The position numbers were made by a program, and so were the translations under genes. Shown here one piece after another: positions 26,632 through 35,575 of a DNA stretch of 64,000 nucleotides (position 1 is its first letter; the number at the start of each line of letters is the position of its first letter). Origin of the DNA: UBA935 sp031555615 (GTDB lineage: Bacteria; Bacillota; Clostridia; Lachnospirales; Lachnospiraceae). Below the pieces are notes generated by a model. The model was not told the DNA's origin and made no database searches. It saw only the letters and a list, made by a program, of their open reading frames with translations. The stretch spans positions 1 to 64,000 of the forward strand of contig JAVBUF010000044.1 of assembly GCA_031555615.1 (NCBI GenBank). Reading direction: 5' to 3'.

Positions 26632-28746
26632 ATGCAAATAGAAAACAGCGGCTTAAAGTGTTTTCTCATTTTGGCGAAGTTTCTTGGCATCAATGTGACC
26701 ACTGATGACTTTAACGATTTTGCAGATTCGGGGAAAACCGAATATGCCCTTTTAAAATTAGCAAAAAATATTGGTATTAAAGCTAAAATAGTGAAGCTAA
26801 AAATAAAAGCGTTAGAAGACCTCAAGATTCCTGTATTGGCCAGAGAAAAAAACGGACAGTATTTTTTGATTCTCAGAAAAAAAGAAGAAAAATTTCTAGT
26901 ACTTAAACCGGAACAGCAGCAGCCGGAACTGATGACAGAAAAAGAAATTCAAGTTAAATGGGACGGAACGGCTTTATTGATCAGTGACCGGAAAATAAAA
27001 AACGAGGCAGCAGGCAGTTTTGGATTTCGCTGGTTTATTCCTACTATTCTAAAATTTAAAAAGCAGTTTATTCAGGTTTTTATTGCCGTTTTTGTGATTC
27101 AGATAGTAGGAATCCTGACTCCGGTCATGACTCAGGTGGTAGTGGACAAGGTATTGACCCATAATAGCTTGTCCACTCTGTACACCATTACTATCGGTAT
27201 TATTATTGTATATATTTACGAATTGGTAATTTCACTTGCAAAAAACTATGTGTTTACCCATACCACCAATCGGATTGATGTCATACTGAGCTTCCGTTTG
27301 TTTAAACACTTATTTGAACTGCCGCTTAAATATTTTGAAGCCAGAAGGGTAGGGGAGACAGTAGCCAGGGTACGGGAATTGGATCACATTCGGTCATTTT
27401 TGACTGGCACACCCCTTTCCTCCATTATTGATTTTATGTTTATCATTGTATATATTACGGTGTTATTATTTTATAATGTACCGTTGACGATAATTGTAAT
27501 TGCGTCCATTCCGATATATGCTTTACTTTCATTAATCATAACTCCACTTTTTAAAAAGTGTCTGGATGAAAAATTCAGTGCCGGTGCCGAAACACAATCT
27601 TTTTTGGTGGAATCGGTTACCGGGATACAGACCATTAAGTCTTTTTCTTTGGAAACGAAATTTGAGCAAAAATGGGGAGATATACAGGCTGATTATGTAA
27701 AGGCAAGCTATAAGACTTCAATGGTTTCCCAGACATCGGGAAGTATTGGCGGGTTTATCCAGAAGATGATTGATGTCTTGATTTTATTTTTTGGGGCGCA
27801 GGCTGTCCTAAAAGGTGACTTTACCGTGGGACAGTTAGTGGCTTTTCGAATGCTTTCCGGTCGAGTCAGCGGGCCGGTTCTCCGACTGGTACAGCTATGG
27901 CAGGAGTACCAACAGGCTTCTCTTTCGGTTCAGCGGATCGGGGATATCTTCCGAGCACCGGCCGAACCGGCAGCAGATACCCACATAACGGTAATGCCCA
28001 GAGTAAAAGGCCGGATTACTTTTGATAAAGTACGGTTCCGTTACCGAGTGGATACCCCGGAGGTGATTAAGGACATCTCTTTTACCATTGAACCGGGCAG
28101 CGTGATAGGTATTGTCGGACGAAGCGGCTCCGGCAAGAGCACTCTTTCAAAATTAATACAAAGACTTTATATAGCCGAAAACGGAAAAATCAGTATTGAT
28201 GGAATGGATATCAGTCTGCTTAATCCTTCTCAGCTACGAAAACAGATTGGTATAGTTTTGCAGGAGAACTTCATGTTTAGCGGAACGGTCAGAGAGAACA
28301 TATCGATTCATTATCCAACGGCCACTGCAGAGGAAGTGCTGCATGCAGCAAAGGTAGCCGGAGCCCATGAATTTATTCTGGAACTGTCTAATGGCTATGA
28401 TACATTAATCGGAGAGAAAGGAATATCACTGTCGGGCGGACAGAAGCAGCGGATTGCCATCGCCAGAGCGGTGATTGCCAACCCCAGAATATTGATATTT
28501 GATGAGGCAACATCGTCGTTAGATTACGAATCGGAAAGCATTATTCAAAATAATTTGAAAGATATTTGTCGTGGAAGAACGGTAATTATCATTGCTCATC
28601 GTCTGTCAACCTTAAAAGATGCGGAAAAAATCATGGTATTGGATCATGGGAATCTGGTAGAATATGACACCCCTGAGGAATTGATGAAGCAGCAGGGACT
28701 ATATTATTATTTATATAATCAGCAGCAGAAGGGGGCAGTGGAATGA
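26632..28746 (+). CDS. Type I secretion ABC ATPase with inactive C39-like domain (HlyB-like)
   Basis: A 704-residue transporter. Residues 1-125 form a C39 peptidase-like domain in which the catalytic Cys position is Ser (NSGLKCFLILAKFLG) and the His position is Tyr (NGQYFLIL). It should therefore dock rather than cleave its substrate, as in HlyB. A six-helix membrane domain follows (about 140-430), then the ATPase with Walker A GRSGSGKST, signature LSGGQKQR and Walker B ILIFDEATSSLD. It lies 18 bases after the RTX gene and overlaps the next gene by ATGA. The RTX protein is its obvious cargo; lack of a leader-cutting activity agrees with a C-terminal secretion signal. Confidence 0.92.
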   Translation: MQIENSGLKCFLILAKFLGINVTTDDFNDFADSGKTEYALLKLAKNIGIKAKIVKLKIKALEDLKIPVLAREKNGQYFLILRKKEEKFLVLKPEQQQPELMTEKEIQVKWDGTALLISDRKIKNEAAGSFGFRWFIPTILKFKKQFIQVFIAVFVIQIVGILTPVMTQVVVDKVLTHNSLSTLYTITIGIIIVYIYELVISLAKNYVFTHTTNRIDVILSFRLFKHLFELPLKYFEARRVGETVARVRELDHIRSFLTGTPLSSIIDFMFIIVYITVLLFYNVPLTIIVIASIPIYALLSLIITPLFKKCLDEKFSAGAETQSFLVESVTGIQTIKSFSLETKFEQKWGDIQADYVKASYKTSMVSQTSGSIGGFIQKMIDVLILFFGAQAVLKGDFTVGQLVAFRMLSGRVSGPVLRLVQLWQEYQQASLSVQRIGDIFRAPAEPAADTHITVMPRVKGRITFDKVRFRYRVDTPEVIKDISFTIEPGSVIGIVGRSGSGKSTLSKLIQRLYIAENGKISIDGMDISLLNPSQLRKQIGIVLQENFMFSGTVRENISIHYPTATAEEVLHAAKVAGAHEFILELSNGYDTLIGEKGISLSGGQKQRIAIARAVIANPRILIFDEATSSLDYESESIIQNNLKDICRGRTVIIIAHRLSTLKDAEKIMVLDHGNLVEYDTPEELMKQQGLYYYLYNQQQKGAVE

Positions 28747-29879
28747 GAGAATATCTTTTAAGGCATCGAATGAAACAGGAACAGCGCCTGAAATATGATT
28801 TTCTGCCACCGCTTCTGGAAGTTATTGAGAAGCCCGCACATATTGGCGGAACAATAATTATCTGGAGCCTGTTTTCCGTCCTTGCTCTAATCATCGTCTG
28901 GGCGGTATTATTTAAAGTGGATGTAGTGGTCAGTGCGTCGGGAACAATCCAACCGGAAGGAGAATTATTCCTGGTGCAGCCACTGACAAGCGGGGAAGTA
29001 ACGGAAATTCATGCTACTTATGGGGATTATGTGGAAGCTGGCGAGGTGCTGGTGATTCTTTCGCAGGAACTGGCGGATATTGATCTTGAGAAGCTTTTAT
29101 ATAACAGGGCTGGCGTAGCAGTTCAACAAAAGATATATGAACGGATATATGACGGTGAGGAGATTGCAGATATCCGGGAAGGAATGTCGGCAATGGAAGG
29201 TTATGCAATACATAGCTGGGAGATGGATTGTGTGCTTCAGGAGGAAGAAATCTATCTGAATAATATGGCGATTCTGACAGAACAGGCAAAATCAGCAGTA
29301 TCCAAAGAGGAAGCAGCATTGCAGGTCGAAAATTACCAGAAATCCAGGCAATTGGAAATTGCCCAAAAGATTGCCAGTTGTCAGGGGAAAATGTTTGAAT
29401 ATGATAATGCCATAAAGCAGGCTGAATTAACCAGAGAAAGAAATGAAATATGTGCGCCGGTATCGGGATATCTGACGGAGATGCAAGTGGATACTCCGGG
29501 CGAATTGGTAACCGCTGCCCAGGTAATTGCAAGAATCGTACCGGCAGAAGCAGCTCTGGAATTCAAATGCTATCTGGATAATAAGGATATTGCCGATGTG
29601 GCAGTGGGAAAAGATGTGCAGATTAAGCTGAATGCATATCCCTATTCCCGATATGGTACGGCCCAAGGCATAGTTTCGTATGTCAGCCCGGCGGCTTCCA
29701 TGGTGGAAGGGATTGGCAATGTTTATACGGTATTGGTAACCATTTATGATGATGACAGAATGGAGTATATTTCGGGCATGAATGGTGTGGCCGAGATTCA
29801 ACTGGGAAAAAGAAGCGTTATGGAATATTTTTTGGAACCTATTACAAAGGGATTAGGAGATAGCTTAAAGGAAAAATAA
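28743..29879 (+). CDS. Type I secretion membrane fusion protein (HlyD family)
   Basis: A 378-residue protein with a short cytosolic N-terminus, one transmembrane helix at about 37-58 (IIIWSLFSVLALIIVWAVLF), a lipoyl half (SGTIQPEGE, PLTSGEVTEIHATYGDYVEAG), an alpha-helical hairpin from about 125 to 235, the second lipoyl half (ICAPVSGYLTEMQV) and a beta-barrel C-terminus. This is the HlyD layout. The hairpin is shorter than in Gram-negative HlyD, and no TolC gene is near, which fits a monoderm cell where the substrate only has to cross one membrane. Translationally coupled to the ATPase. Confidence 0.88.
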   Translation: MREYLLRHRMKQEQRLKYDFLPPLLEVIEKPAHIGGTIIIWSLFSVLALIIVWAVLFKVDVVVSASGTIQPEGELFLVQPLTSGEVTEIHATYGDYVEAGEVLVILSQELADIDLEKLLYNRAGVAVQQKIYERIYDGEEIADIREGMSAMEGYAIHSWEMDCVLQEEEIYLNNMAILTEQAKSAVSKEEAALQVENYQKSRQLEIAQKIASCQGKMFEYDNAIKQAELTRERNEICAPVSGYLTEMQVDTPGELVTAAQVIARIVPAEAALEFKCYLDNKDIADVAVGKDVQIKLNAYPYSRYGTAQGIVSYVSPAASMVEGIGNVYTVLVTIYDDDRMEYISGMNGVAEIQLGKRSVMEYFLEPITKGLGDSLKEK

Positions 29880-29882
29880 TAT

Positions 29883-29965
29883 ATTCAGTACCGCAGGAGC
29901 CCACCGGGCCATGGCTGACTGCATCATGAACCAGAAGTGCTATGAACAATTAAGCAAAATAGTGC
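29883..29965 (+). pseudogene. Fragment of the exonuclease gene found intact at 31373
   Basis: These 83 bases are almost identical to 31831-31913 inside the exonuclease gene (GCAGGAGCCCACCGGGCC, GACTGCATCATGAACCAGAA). After AATAGTGC the fragment continues as TGGTACACAAAAAA, which in the intact gene occurs about 120 bases later. A GTGCCGG direct repeat flanks the missing piece there, so the deletion probably arose between those repeats. The fragment marks an old duplication or rearrangement at the border of the RTX locus. Confidence 0.8.
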
Positions 29966-29992
29966 TGGTACACAAAAAAGTAACATATACTG

Positions 29993-30021
29993 TTGACTTA
30001 TAATCAACGATATGCTATTCT
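29993..30021 (+). promoter_or_regulatory. Promoter of the DUF4143 ATPase gene
   Basis: TTGACT (29993-29998) and TATTCT (30016-30021) are 17 bases apart, about 40 bases before the start codon. Confidence 0.6.
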
Positions 30022-30058
30022 TAAATCTCATTTTAGATTTGCATAAGCGAGGTGTGTC

Positions 30059-31321
30059 ATGTATTATCCAAGAACCGTTGAATCTACGATAAAATCTATC
30101 AGCAGCACGTTTCCGGTGCTGCTCCTTACCGGCCCCCGTCAAGTTGGTAAAACAACGGTTCTTCGAAAACTTGCAGAGGAAAAGCGTAAGTATGTTTCGC
30201 TCGACAACCCCACCATGCGACAACTCGCCAAAACCGAACCGGAACTGTTTTTGCAACGTTATAGCCCTCCGGTCATCATAGACGAAGCGCAGTATGCACC
30301 GGAACTTTTTGAGTATATCAAAATCTATGCCGACGAGCATAAGCAGTGCGGAGACTTTTGGCTGACAGGCTCCCAGACCTTTCACATGATGAAGGGCATT
30401 ACGGAATCGCTGGCCGGACGTGTTGGTGTCATCCGGATGCTTGGGTTATCCAATAGTGAAATCAGCGGCAAACACTACCCTGCTTTTGAAGTAGACCCGC
30501 CGGTATTGATTCAGCGTATGGAACAGGCCCAGCGGCAGACGCTGCCGCAAATTTTTGACCGCATTTATAAGGGTTCGATGCCCCGGCTTTATGAAGTACC
30601 TGAAACCCACCGCGATGAGTATTATGAATCCTACTTGGAAACCTACCTCAGCCGCGATATTAAGGATTTGACGCAAGTTGCTGATGAGCTTTTGTTTCTG
30701 CGGTTTGTCGGCATCGTCGCTGCACGCACGGCCAGTAACGTGAATTATGAAGCACTTGCCGGCGAAACCGGAATTTCTTCTCCGACTGCAAAACAATGGC
30801 TGTCCATTCTGGTTTCATCCGGCCTCGTTGCACTCATTGAGCCATATTTTAATAATGCCTTAAAGCGCATCATCAAAGCGCCCCGCATGTATTTTTTGGA
30901 TACCGGATTTTGTGCGTACCTAACCCGCTGGAATTCAGCTGAAGCGCTTGAAGCCGGAGCCATGAGCAGTGCATTTTTTGAAACATGGGTTGTTTCGGAA
31001 ATCTACAAAAGTTATCTCAATCAGGGCAGGCGCCCGCCGCTCTATTTTTACCGCGACAGTAACAAAAAAGAGATTGATGTCATTTTGCATCAGAATAACA
31101 CAGTCTATCCTATTGAGATCAAGAAGAGTTCTGCGCCGCATGATGCCATCAAAAACTTTTCTGTTTTGCAGCCAATCGCAGTAAATGCGGCGAAAGAGGA
31201 TGTTTTCAGCGGCACCGCGCAGCTCAAAACCGAAATTGGCACAGGTGCAGTTGTCTGCCTTGCATCAGATGTCATTCCGATTGATAAGAAAAACTGGTAT
31301 ATCCCTGCATGGCTGATTTAA
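30059..31321 (+). CDS. AAA_14/DUF4143 ATPase
   Basis: A 420-residue protein with an N-terminal P-loop ATPase (Walker A GPRQVGKTT, Walker B PVIIDEAQYAP, sensor LTGSQ) and a C-terminal DUF4143 region of the restriction-endonuclease-like type. In the latter, EIDVILHQNNTVYPIEIKK carries the D-(x)n-E-x-K signature of the PD-(D/E)XK fold. GAGGTG precedes the ATG. Such genes are common, often in mobile or variable regions; their role is not established, though a link to DNA or toxin-antitoxin biology has been suggested. Codon use looks GC-richer than the adjacent RTX locus, and the gene sits between an exonuclease fragment and the intact exonuclease gene, consistent with insertion. Confidence 0.85.
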   Translation: MYYPRTVESTIKSISSTFPVLLLTGPRQVGKTTVLRKLAEEKRKYVSLDNPTMRQLAKTEPELFLQRYSPPVIIDEAQYAPELFEYIKIYADEHKQCGDFWLTGSQTFHMMKGITESLAGRVGVIRMLGLSNSEISGKHYPAFEVDPPVLIQRMEQAQRQTLPQIFDRIYKGSMPRLYEVPETHRDEYYESYLETYLSRDIKDLTQVADELLFLRFVGIVAARTASNVNYEALAGETGISSPTAKQWLSILVSSGLVALIEPYFNNALKRIIKAPRMYFLDTGFCAYLTRWNSAEALEAGAMSSAFFETWVVSEIYKSYLNQGRRPPLYFYRDSNKKEIDVILHQNNTVYPIEIKKSSAPHDAIKNFSVLQPIAVNAAKEDVFSGTAQLKTEIGTGAVVCLASDVIPIDKKNWYIPAWLI

Positions 31322-31372
31322 TCCGGAATATTATTTGACGACCAAATACGCAAGTTACAAAGGATAAAAAAA

Positions 31373-32059
31373 ATGGAAAAAACACAAGGTAAGCGCCTCA
31401 CCCACTACGTCAAAGACTACGTCGTCTTCGACCTGGAAACCACCGGTTTCAACCGTGTCAAAGACACCATCATAGAAATCTCCGCCATAAAGGTCAGAAA
31501 CGGAGCAATCAGCGCAGAATTCTCCACCCTGGTGAATCCCGGACGCCCCATCCCGCCGGCAGCCACCAGAGTAAACGGCATCACCGATGCCATGGTTGCT
31601 TCTGCCCCCGGCTTAACGGCAGCATTGACAGACTTTCTGGAATTTATTGCAGAAGATATTCTCATCGGTCATAATATCCATACCTTTGATTTGAAGTTTA
31701 TTTATGACAGTGCATGGGAACTACTGGAACGGGAAGTAAATAATGACTACATAGACACCCTTTATTTATCAAGGTCAGTCCTGCCCCATCTGAAGCACTA
31801 TAAACTGACGGATATATCCACTTACTACGGATTCAGTACTGCAGGAGCCCACCGGGCCCTGGCTGACTGCATCATGAACCAGAAGTGCTATGAACAATTA
31901 AGCAAAATAGTGCCGGAGCAGAGCGCCGGAAAGATTGCCAAAAAAAGTGCGGAAATCTGCGGACAATGCGGCGGTGAATTAATCCGGCGGAACGGGAAGT
32001 TCGGTGAATTTTGGGGATGCGGGAATTATCCCCGGTGCCGGTACACAAAAAATATATAA
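31373..32059 (+). CDS. DEDDh 3'-5' exonuclease (DnaQ-like) with C-terminal zinc ribbon
   Basis: A 228-residue protein. The exonuclease domain shows ExoI VVFDLETTGFN, ExoII HNIHTFDLKFI and ExoIII GAHRALADC, giving the D-E-D-D and His set of the epsilon-subunit family. Residues about 190-225 are a topoisomerase-type zinc ribbon (CGQCGGELIRRNGKFGEFWG, CGNYPRCRYT). The combination suggests a DNA-repair exonuclease that grips single-stranded DNA through the ribbon. AAAGGAT lies upstream. An 83-base piece of this gene is repeated at 29883, on the other side of the DUF4143 gene. Confidence 0.88.
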   Translation: MEKTQGKRLTHYVKDYVVFDLETTGFNRVKDTIIEISAIKVRNGAISAEFSTLVNPGRPIPPAATRVNGITDAMVASAPGLTAALTDFLEFIAEDILIGHNIHTFDLKFIYDSAWELLEREVNNDYIDTLYLSRSVLPHLKHYKLTDISTYYGFSTAGAHRALADCIMNQKCYEQLSKIVPEQSAGKIAKKSAEICGQCGGELIRRNGKFGEFWGCGNYPRCRYTKNI

Positions 32060-32120
32060 AGATAGTGACGAAAACCCAATAAAATGGTATGATACTTTTA
32101 CGCACCCAAATGTTACATAA

Positions 32121-32151
32121 ATTTTACATAAGTAAAATGTTCTTATTTTAC
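32121..32151 (+). promoter_or_regulatory. Inverted and direct repeats before rarA
   Basis: ATTTTAC-ATAA-GTAAAAT (32121-32138) is a perfect 7-base-arm dyad, and ATTTTAC recurs at 32145-32151, just before the start region of rarA. It could be an operator; no ligand is suggested by the sequence. Confidence 0.35.
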
Positions 32152-32162
32152 AGAGGTCTACC

Positions 32163-33482
32163 ATGGATTTATTTGAATATATGCGAAGTACCAATATGGA
32201 AAAAGAATCCCCCCTGGCGGCGAGACTGCGGCCCACCACCTTAGAAGAAGTGGTAGGACAGCAGCACATCATCGGCAGGGACAAACTGCTTTATCGTGCC
32301 ATTAAAGCGGACAAGCTAAGCTCCATTATTTTCTATGGTCCCCCTGGCACCGGTAAGACCACTCTGGCTAAAGTTATTGCCGCAACTACCAGTGCGGAAT
32401 TCACCCAGATCAATGCCACCTCTTCCGGTAAAAAAGATATGGAAGCGGTAGTGGCACAGGCAAAAGATACACAGGGAATGTATGGTAAAAAAACCATACT
32501 TTTTATTGATGAGATACATAGGTTTAACAAAGGACAACAGGACTATCTATTACCGTTTGTGGAGGATGGGACTGTTATTTTAGTGGGTGCAACCACTGAA
32601 AATCCTTATTTTGAGGTAAACAGTGCCTTGATTTCCCGCTCCATTGTCTTTGAACTGAAGCCCCTGGAACGGGAAGATATTAAGACCCTCATCAACCGTG
32701 CCGTTTATGACAAAGAAAAAGGCATGGGGGCTTACGATGCGGTTATCCAGGAGGATGCCCTGGAGTTTCTGGCAGAATTGTCCGGGGGTGATGCCAGACA
32801 TGCCTTGAATGCCATTGAACTGGGAGTTATGACCACCGAAAGAAGTACTGACGGCAAGATTCATATTACCGTGGATGTGGCCCAGGAATGTATTCAGAAA
32901 CGGGTGATCCGCTATGATAAAACAGGTGACAATCACTACGATACGATTTCTGCCTTTATTAAAAGTATGCGGGGCTCGGACCCTGATGCTGCCGTTTATT
33001 ATCTGGCCCGAATGCTTTATGCCGGTGAGAGTGTAACTTTTGTGGCCCGCAGGATTATGATCTGTGCCGCAGAGGACGTGGGGATTGCCGATCCCAATGC
33101 CTTAAATGTGGCGGTCAGTGCCTCTCTGGCGGTAGAACGGGTGGGGATGCCGGAGGCCCAGATTATTCTTTCGGAAGCCGCCGCCTATGTGGCCTGTGCT
33201 CCCAAAAGCAATGCCTGCGTGAATGCCATCGCCGCAGCCATGAAAGCGGTGGAGGAAACGGGGAATCTGGCCATACCGGTTCATTTGCAGGATGCCCATT
33301 ATAAAGGGGCCGCCAAGCTGGGACACGGTACCGGCTATAAATATGCTCATGATTATCCCGGTCATTATGTGGAGCAACAGTATTTGCCCTATGAATTAAC
33401 CGGACGGGAATTTTACCAGCCATCGGATAATGGCTACGAGATAAAAGTAAAAGAACATTTCAAAAAATTAAAAAATAAATGA
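32163..33482 (+). CDS. rarA: Replication-associated recombination protein A (RarA/MgsA)
   Basis: A 439-residue AAA+ ATPase of the clamp-loader-like RarA/MgsA/WRNIP1 family. It begins MDLFEYMRSTNMEKESPLA, followed by LRPTTLEEVVGQQHIIG, Walker A GPPGTGKTTLA, Walker B ILFIDEIHRFNKGQQD, sensor 1 GATTENP and the C-terminal helical oligomerisation region with GSDPDAAVYYLARML. It acts at stalled replication forks. Length and domain order match full-length RarA. The ribosome binding site is weak (CAGAGG), but the conserved N-terminus fixes the start. Confidence 0.95.
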   Translation: MDLFEYMRSTNMEKESPLAARLRPTTLEEVVGQQHIIGRDKLLYRAIKADKLSSIIFYGPPGTGKTTLAKVIAATTSAEFTQINATSSGKKDMEAVVAQAKDTQGMYGKKTILFIDEIHRFNKGQQDYLLPFVEDGTVILVGATTENPYFEVNSALISRSIVFELKPLEREDIKTLINRAVYDKEKGMGAYDAVIQEDALEFLAELSGGDARHALNAIELGVMTTERSTDGKIHITVDVAQECIQKRVIRYDKTGDNHYDTISAFIKSMRGSDPDAAVYYLARMLYAGESVTFVARRIMICAAEDVGIADPNALNVAVSASLAVERVGMPEAQIILSEAAAYVACAPKSNACVNAIAAAMKAVEETGNLAIPVHLQDAHYKGAAKLGHGTGYKYAHDYPGHYVEQQYLPYELTGREFYQPSDNGYEIKVKEHFKKLKNK

Positions 33483-33497
33483 AAGTGAACCGTCATT

Positions 33498-35360
33498 GTG
33501 AAGAAGTTGAGGAAAAGAGCTGGAAAGAAGGAAGATTTTAAGAAATTTTTAAAGAGAATTTTGCTGATTGTGGGAGGTGTTTTTTTAGCCGCCGCCATTT
33601 TGATCGGTATTTTACTTTTTATCGGATACCAGAGTGAAAAGAAAAAAGCTGAAGAATTTGCCGCCAATCCGGATATCATTACGGAAGAGATTTCGGAACC
33701 GCAGCCGGGGGAAGATGACCCGGTGACCCAGTTAGGCGAAAGCATTCTGGATCATATCATTCAGGCCGGTCAGTCAGTGCTGGATGCTTTGGATAATCGT
33801 CCTCCCAGTATAGAAATTAATGAGAATAATAAAGATAACATTGCCACCATCGAATCCTGCCTGATCAACGGAAAAACAGGGAAGGTGGATGTCGCGGTTA
33901 CAGCAGAGGGACTGCCCAAAAGTGATGACAAGTATTATTATCTGTTTGCTTTAAATACATATGATACCAAGCTTTCGGAATCCGATGAATATCTTATCAG
34001 AGAGTATAAGGACAGCGAGGTCAGCTTTTCGGTGAACCTGAACTATAAGCAATCAGGCAGCCGTTTATTTAAAAAATTTGTGGTAGCGGTAAAGCAAAAA
34101 GGTGTTTTTGTACCGGTCAGCGGCACCAAATACATCACCAATCCGGAGGCCGTTGCCAAGTATACGGCTGCTTTTCCGGTGGCAGCCTCTAAAAAGGGCT
34201 TGCTGGTGGATCCTAATAAGTTACGGGGCAATGAATTGGATGATCTGGGGGTTAAGCAGGCGGCTTACAATATCCCCATTGCCAGAATCCTGGGCCCCAC
34301 CACCAATGGGAATTATCCTACCGTTAGTTACCAGTACAATGGTAAAAGCTACTCCTTTAACGGCCAGGTGATTTCGGAATATGATCTGGTATTCGGTACC
34401 TTGACCGCCAAAGGGATTACCACTACGGCCATCCTTTTGAATAATTATTCTCCGGCCTATCCGCAGCTCATCCATCCCAAAGCAAGGGGCGGGGGAAGTG
34501 CACCTTATTATGCTTTTAATGCGGCCGAGGAAGCAGGTGTGGAGTACATTGCGGCAGTGGGTTCTTTTCTGGCCGAACGTTATTCCGGGAACAGCGGACA
34601 CGGCAGAGTCAGCAGCTGGATCATTGCCAATGAAGTAAATGCCCGAAAAGAATGGAATCATATGGAGAAGGTCAGTGTGGAGGAATATACGGAAGAGTAT
34701 GCCAAGGCCGTCCGGGTCTTCTATAACGCCATCAAAAGTGTCACTGCCAATGCCAAGGTGTATATTTCACTGGATCAGCAATGGGACCGTAACATGAAAA
34801 ATAATCCCAATTATGATGCCAGAGATATTTTAGATGAGTTCAACAGGAATGTCAGTAATAAAGGCAATATTGACTGGGGACTGGCCATCCATCCTTATTC
34901 GGTGCCGCTGACCAATTCCAAGTTTTGGGCCTCTTCAAAATACGTCAACAATACGGTGTCTTCCCCTATGCTGACCATGGGAAATATATCGATGATGACC
35001 GACTATATGCAGCAAAAACAGTTTCTTACCGAAGAAGGGGAAGTGCGTTCCATCACCCTCAGTGAACTGGGCTACACGGCCCATAGCGGGGAAGCTTTGC
35101 AGGCAGCGGCATTTGCTTATGCATACTATATTATCGCCAACAACCAGCATATTGACAGCTTTCTTTTGAACCGTCAGACCGATGCCGGTGAGGAAGTGGC
35201 CCAGGGGCTTTCCTTTGGCCTGAATAATCAGGGCGGCGGGCACCGGCAGCTATACACGGTATTTAAGTACATAGACACTCCCGAACATGAGAAATACACA
35301 GAATTTGCCAAAGGAATTATTGGAATCAGCGATTGGAGCCAAGTAATAGTTAAGAGATAA
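33498..35360 (+). CDS. Membrane-anchored DUF5722-like protein, possible glycoside hydrolase fold
   Basis: A 620-residue protein starting at GTG 33498. A basic N-terminus precedes one transmembrane helix (about residues 17-38, ILLIVGGVFLAAAILIGILL), so the bulk is extracellular. After a linker rich in acidic residues and a small beta domain there is a large C-terminal domain. It contains WIIANEVNARKEWNHM, YISLDQQWDR, DWGLAIHPYS, ITLSELGYTA and an asparagine/glutamate pattern reminiscent of a TIM-barrel hydrolase (NE and SE ends of strands). This matches proteins annotated DUF5722 in Clostridia. Enzymatic activity on a cell-wall or plant polysaccharide is inference. A terminator follows. Confidence 0.7.
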   Translation: MKKLRKRAGKKEDFKKFLKRILLIVGGVFLAAAILIGILLFIGYQSEKKKAEEFAANPDIITEEISEPQPGEDDPVTQLGESILDHIIQAGQSVLDALDNRPPSIEINENNKDNIATIESCLINGKTGKVDVAVTAEGLPKSDDKYYYLFALNTYDTKLSESDEYLIREYKDSEVSFSVNLNYKQSGSRLFKKFVVAVKQKGVFVPVSGTKYITNPEAVAKYTAAFPVAASKKGLLVDPNKLRGNELDDLGVKQAAYNIPIARILGPTTNGNYPTVSYQYNGKSYSFNGQVISEYDLVFGTLTAKGITTTAILLNNYSPAYPQLIHPKARGGGSAPYYAFNAAEEAGVEYIAAVGSFLAERYSGNSGHGRVSSWIIANEVNARKEWNHMEKVSVEEYTEEYAKAVRVFYNAIKSVTANAKVYISLDQQWDRNMKNNPNYDARDILDEFNRNVSNKGNIDWGLAIHPYSVPLTNSKFWASSKYVNNTVSSPMLTMGNISMMTDYMQQKQFLTEEGEVRSITLSELGYTAHSGEALQAAAFAYAYYIIANNQHIDSFLLNRQTDAGEEVAQGLSFGLNNQGGGHRQLYTVFKYIDTPEHEKYTEFAKGIIGISDWSQVIVKR

Positions 35361-35376
35361 AAGAAATATGCCGATA

Positions 35377-35420
35377 ATAAGATTAGGAGATTTGTAATTA
35401 TTCTCTTAATCTTATTTTTA
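35377..35420 (+). terminator. Terminator after the DUF5722-like gene
   Basis: ATAAGATTAGGAGA (35377-35390) pairs with TCTCTTAATCTTAT (35402-35415, one wobble) around an 11-base loop, with ATTTTTA after it. Confidence 0.75.
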
Positions 35421-35460
35421 TGCAAAAGAAAAGAGCATTCTTTTACATAAAATAAAGGTA

Positions 35461-35481
35461 GAAAGAACAGGAGGTTCTTTC
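35461..35481 (+). promoter_or_regulatory. Small perfect hairpin containing AGGAGG
   Basis: GAAAGAAC and GTTCTTTC form an 8-base perfect stem around AGGAG. It lies before the tandem palindromes upstream of the gene at 35576. It may be a transcript structure or an operator; role unknown. Confidence 0.4.
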
Positions 35482-35494
35482 GGTCCAGGATATT

Positions 35495-35556
35495 GTTGGA
35501 TACTCCACTTTGCTGGATGTTCCAACGAAATTGGATATTCCAACATAGTTGGAATT
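35495..35556 (+). promoter_or_regulatory. Tandem TTGGA-N3-TCCAA palindromes before the gene at 35576
   Basis: Three dyads, GTTGGATACTCCAC (35495), GCTGGATGTTCCAAC (35512) and TTGGATATTCCAAC (35531), are centred about 17-18 bases apart, followed by a half site GTTGGAATT (35548). The spacing of nearly two helical turns suggests cooperative binding of a dimeric regulator. The strong AAGGAGG of the next gene follows 7 bases later. No candidate regulator is adjacent. Confidence 0.5.
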
Positions 35557-35575
35557 GAGCTAAGGAGGGCGCAAT

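Noticed and set aside
26632..27010. Active C39 leader peptidase in the secretion ATPase
   Set aside because: The catalytic Cys and His positions are Ser and Tyr; it is a C39-like docking domain.
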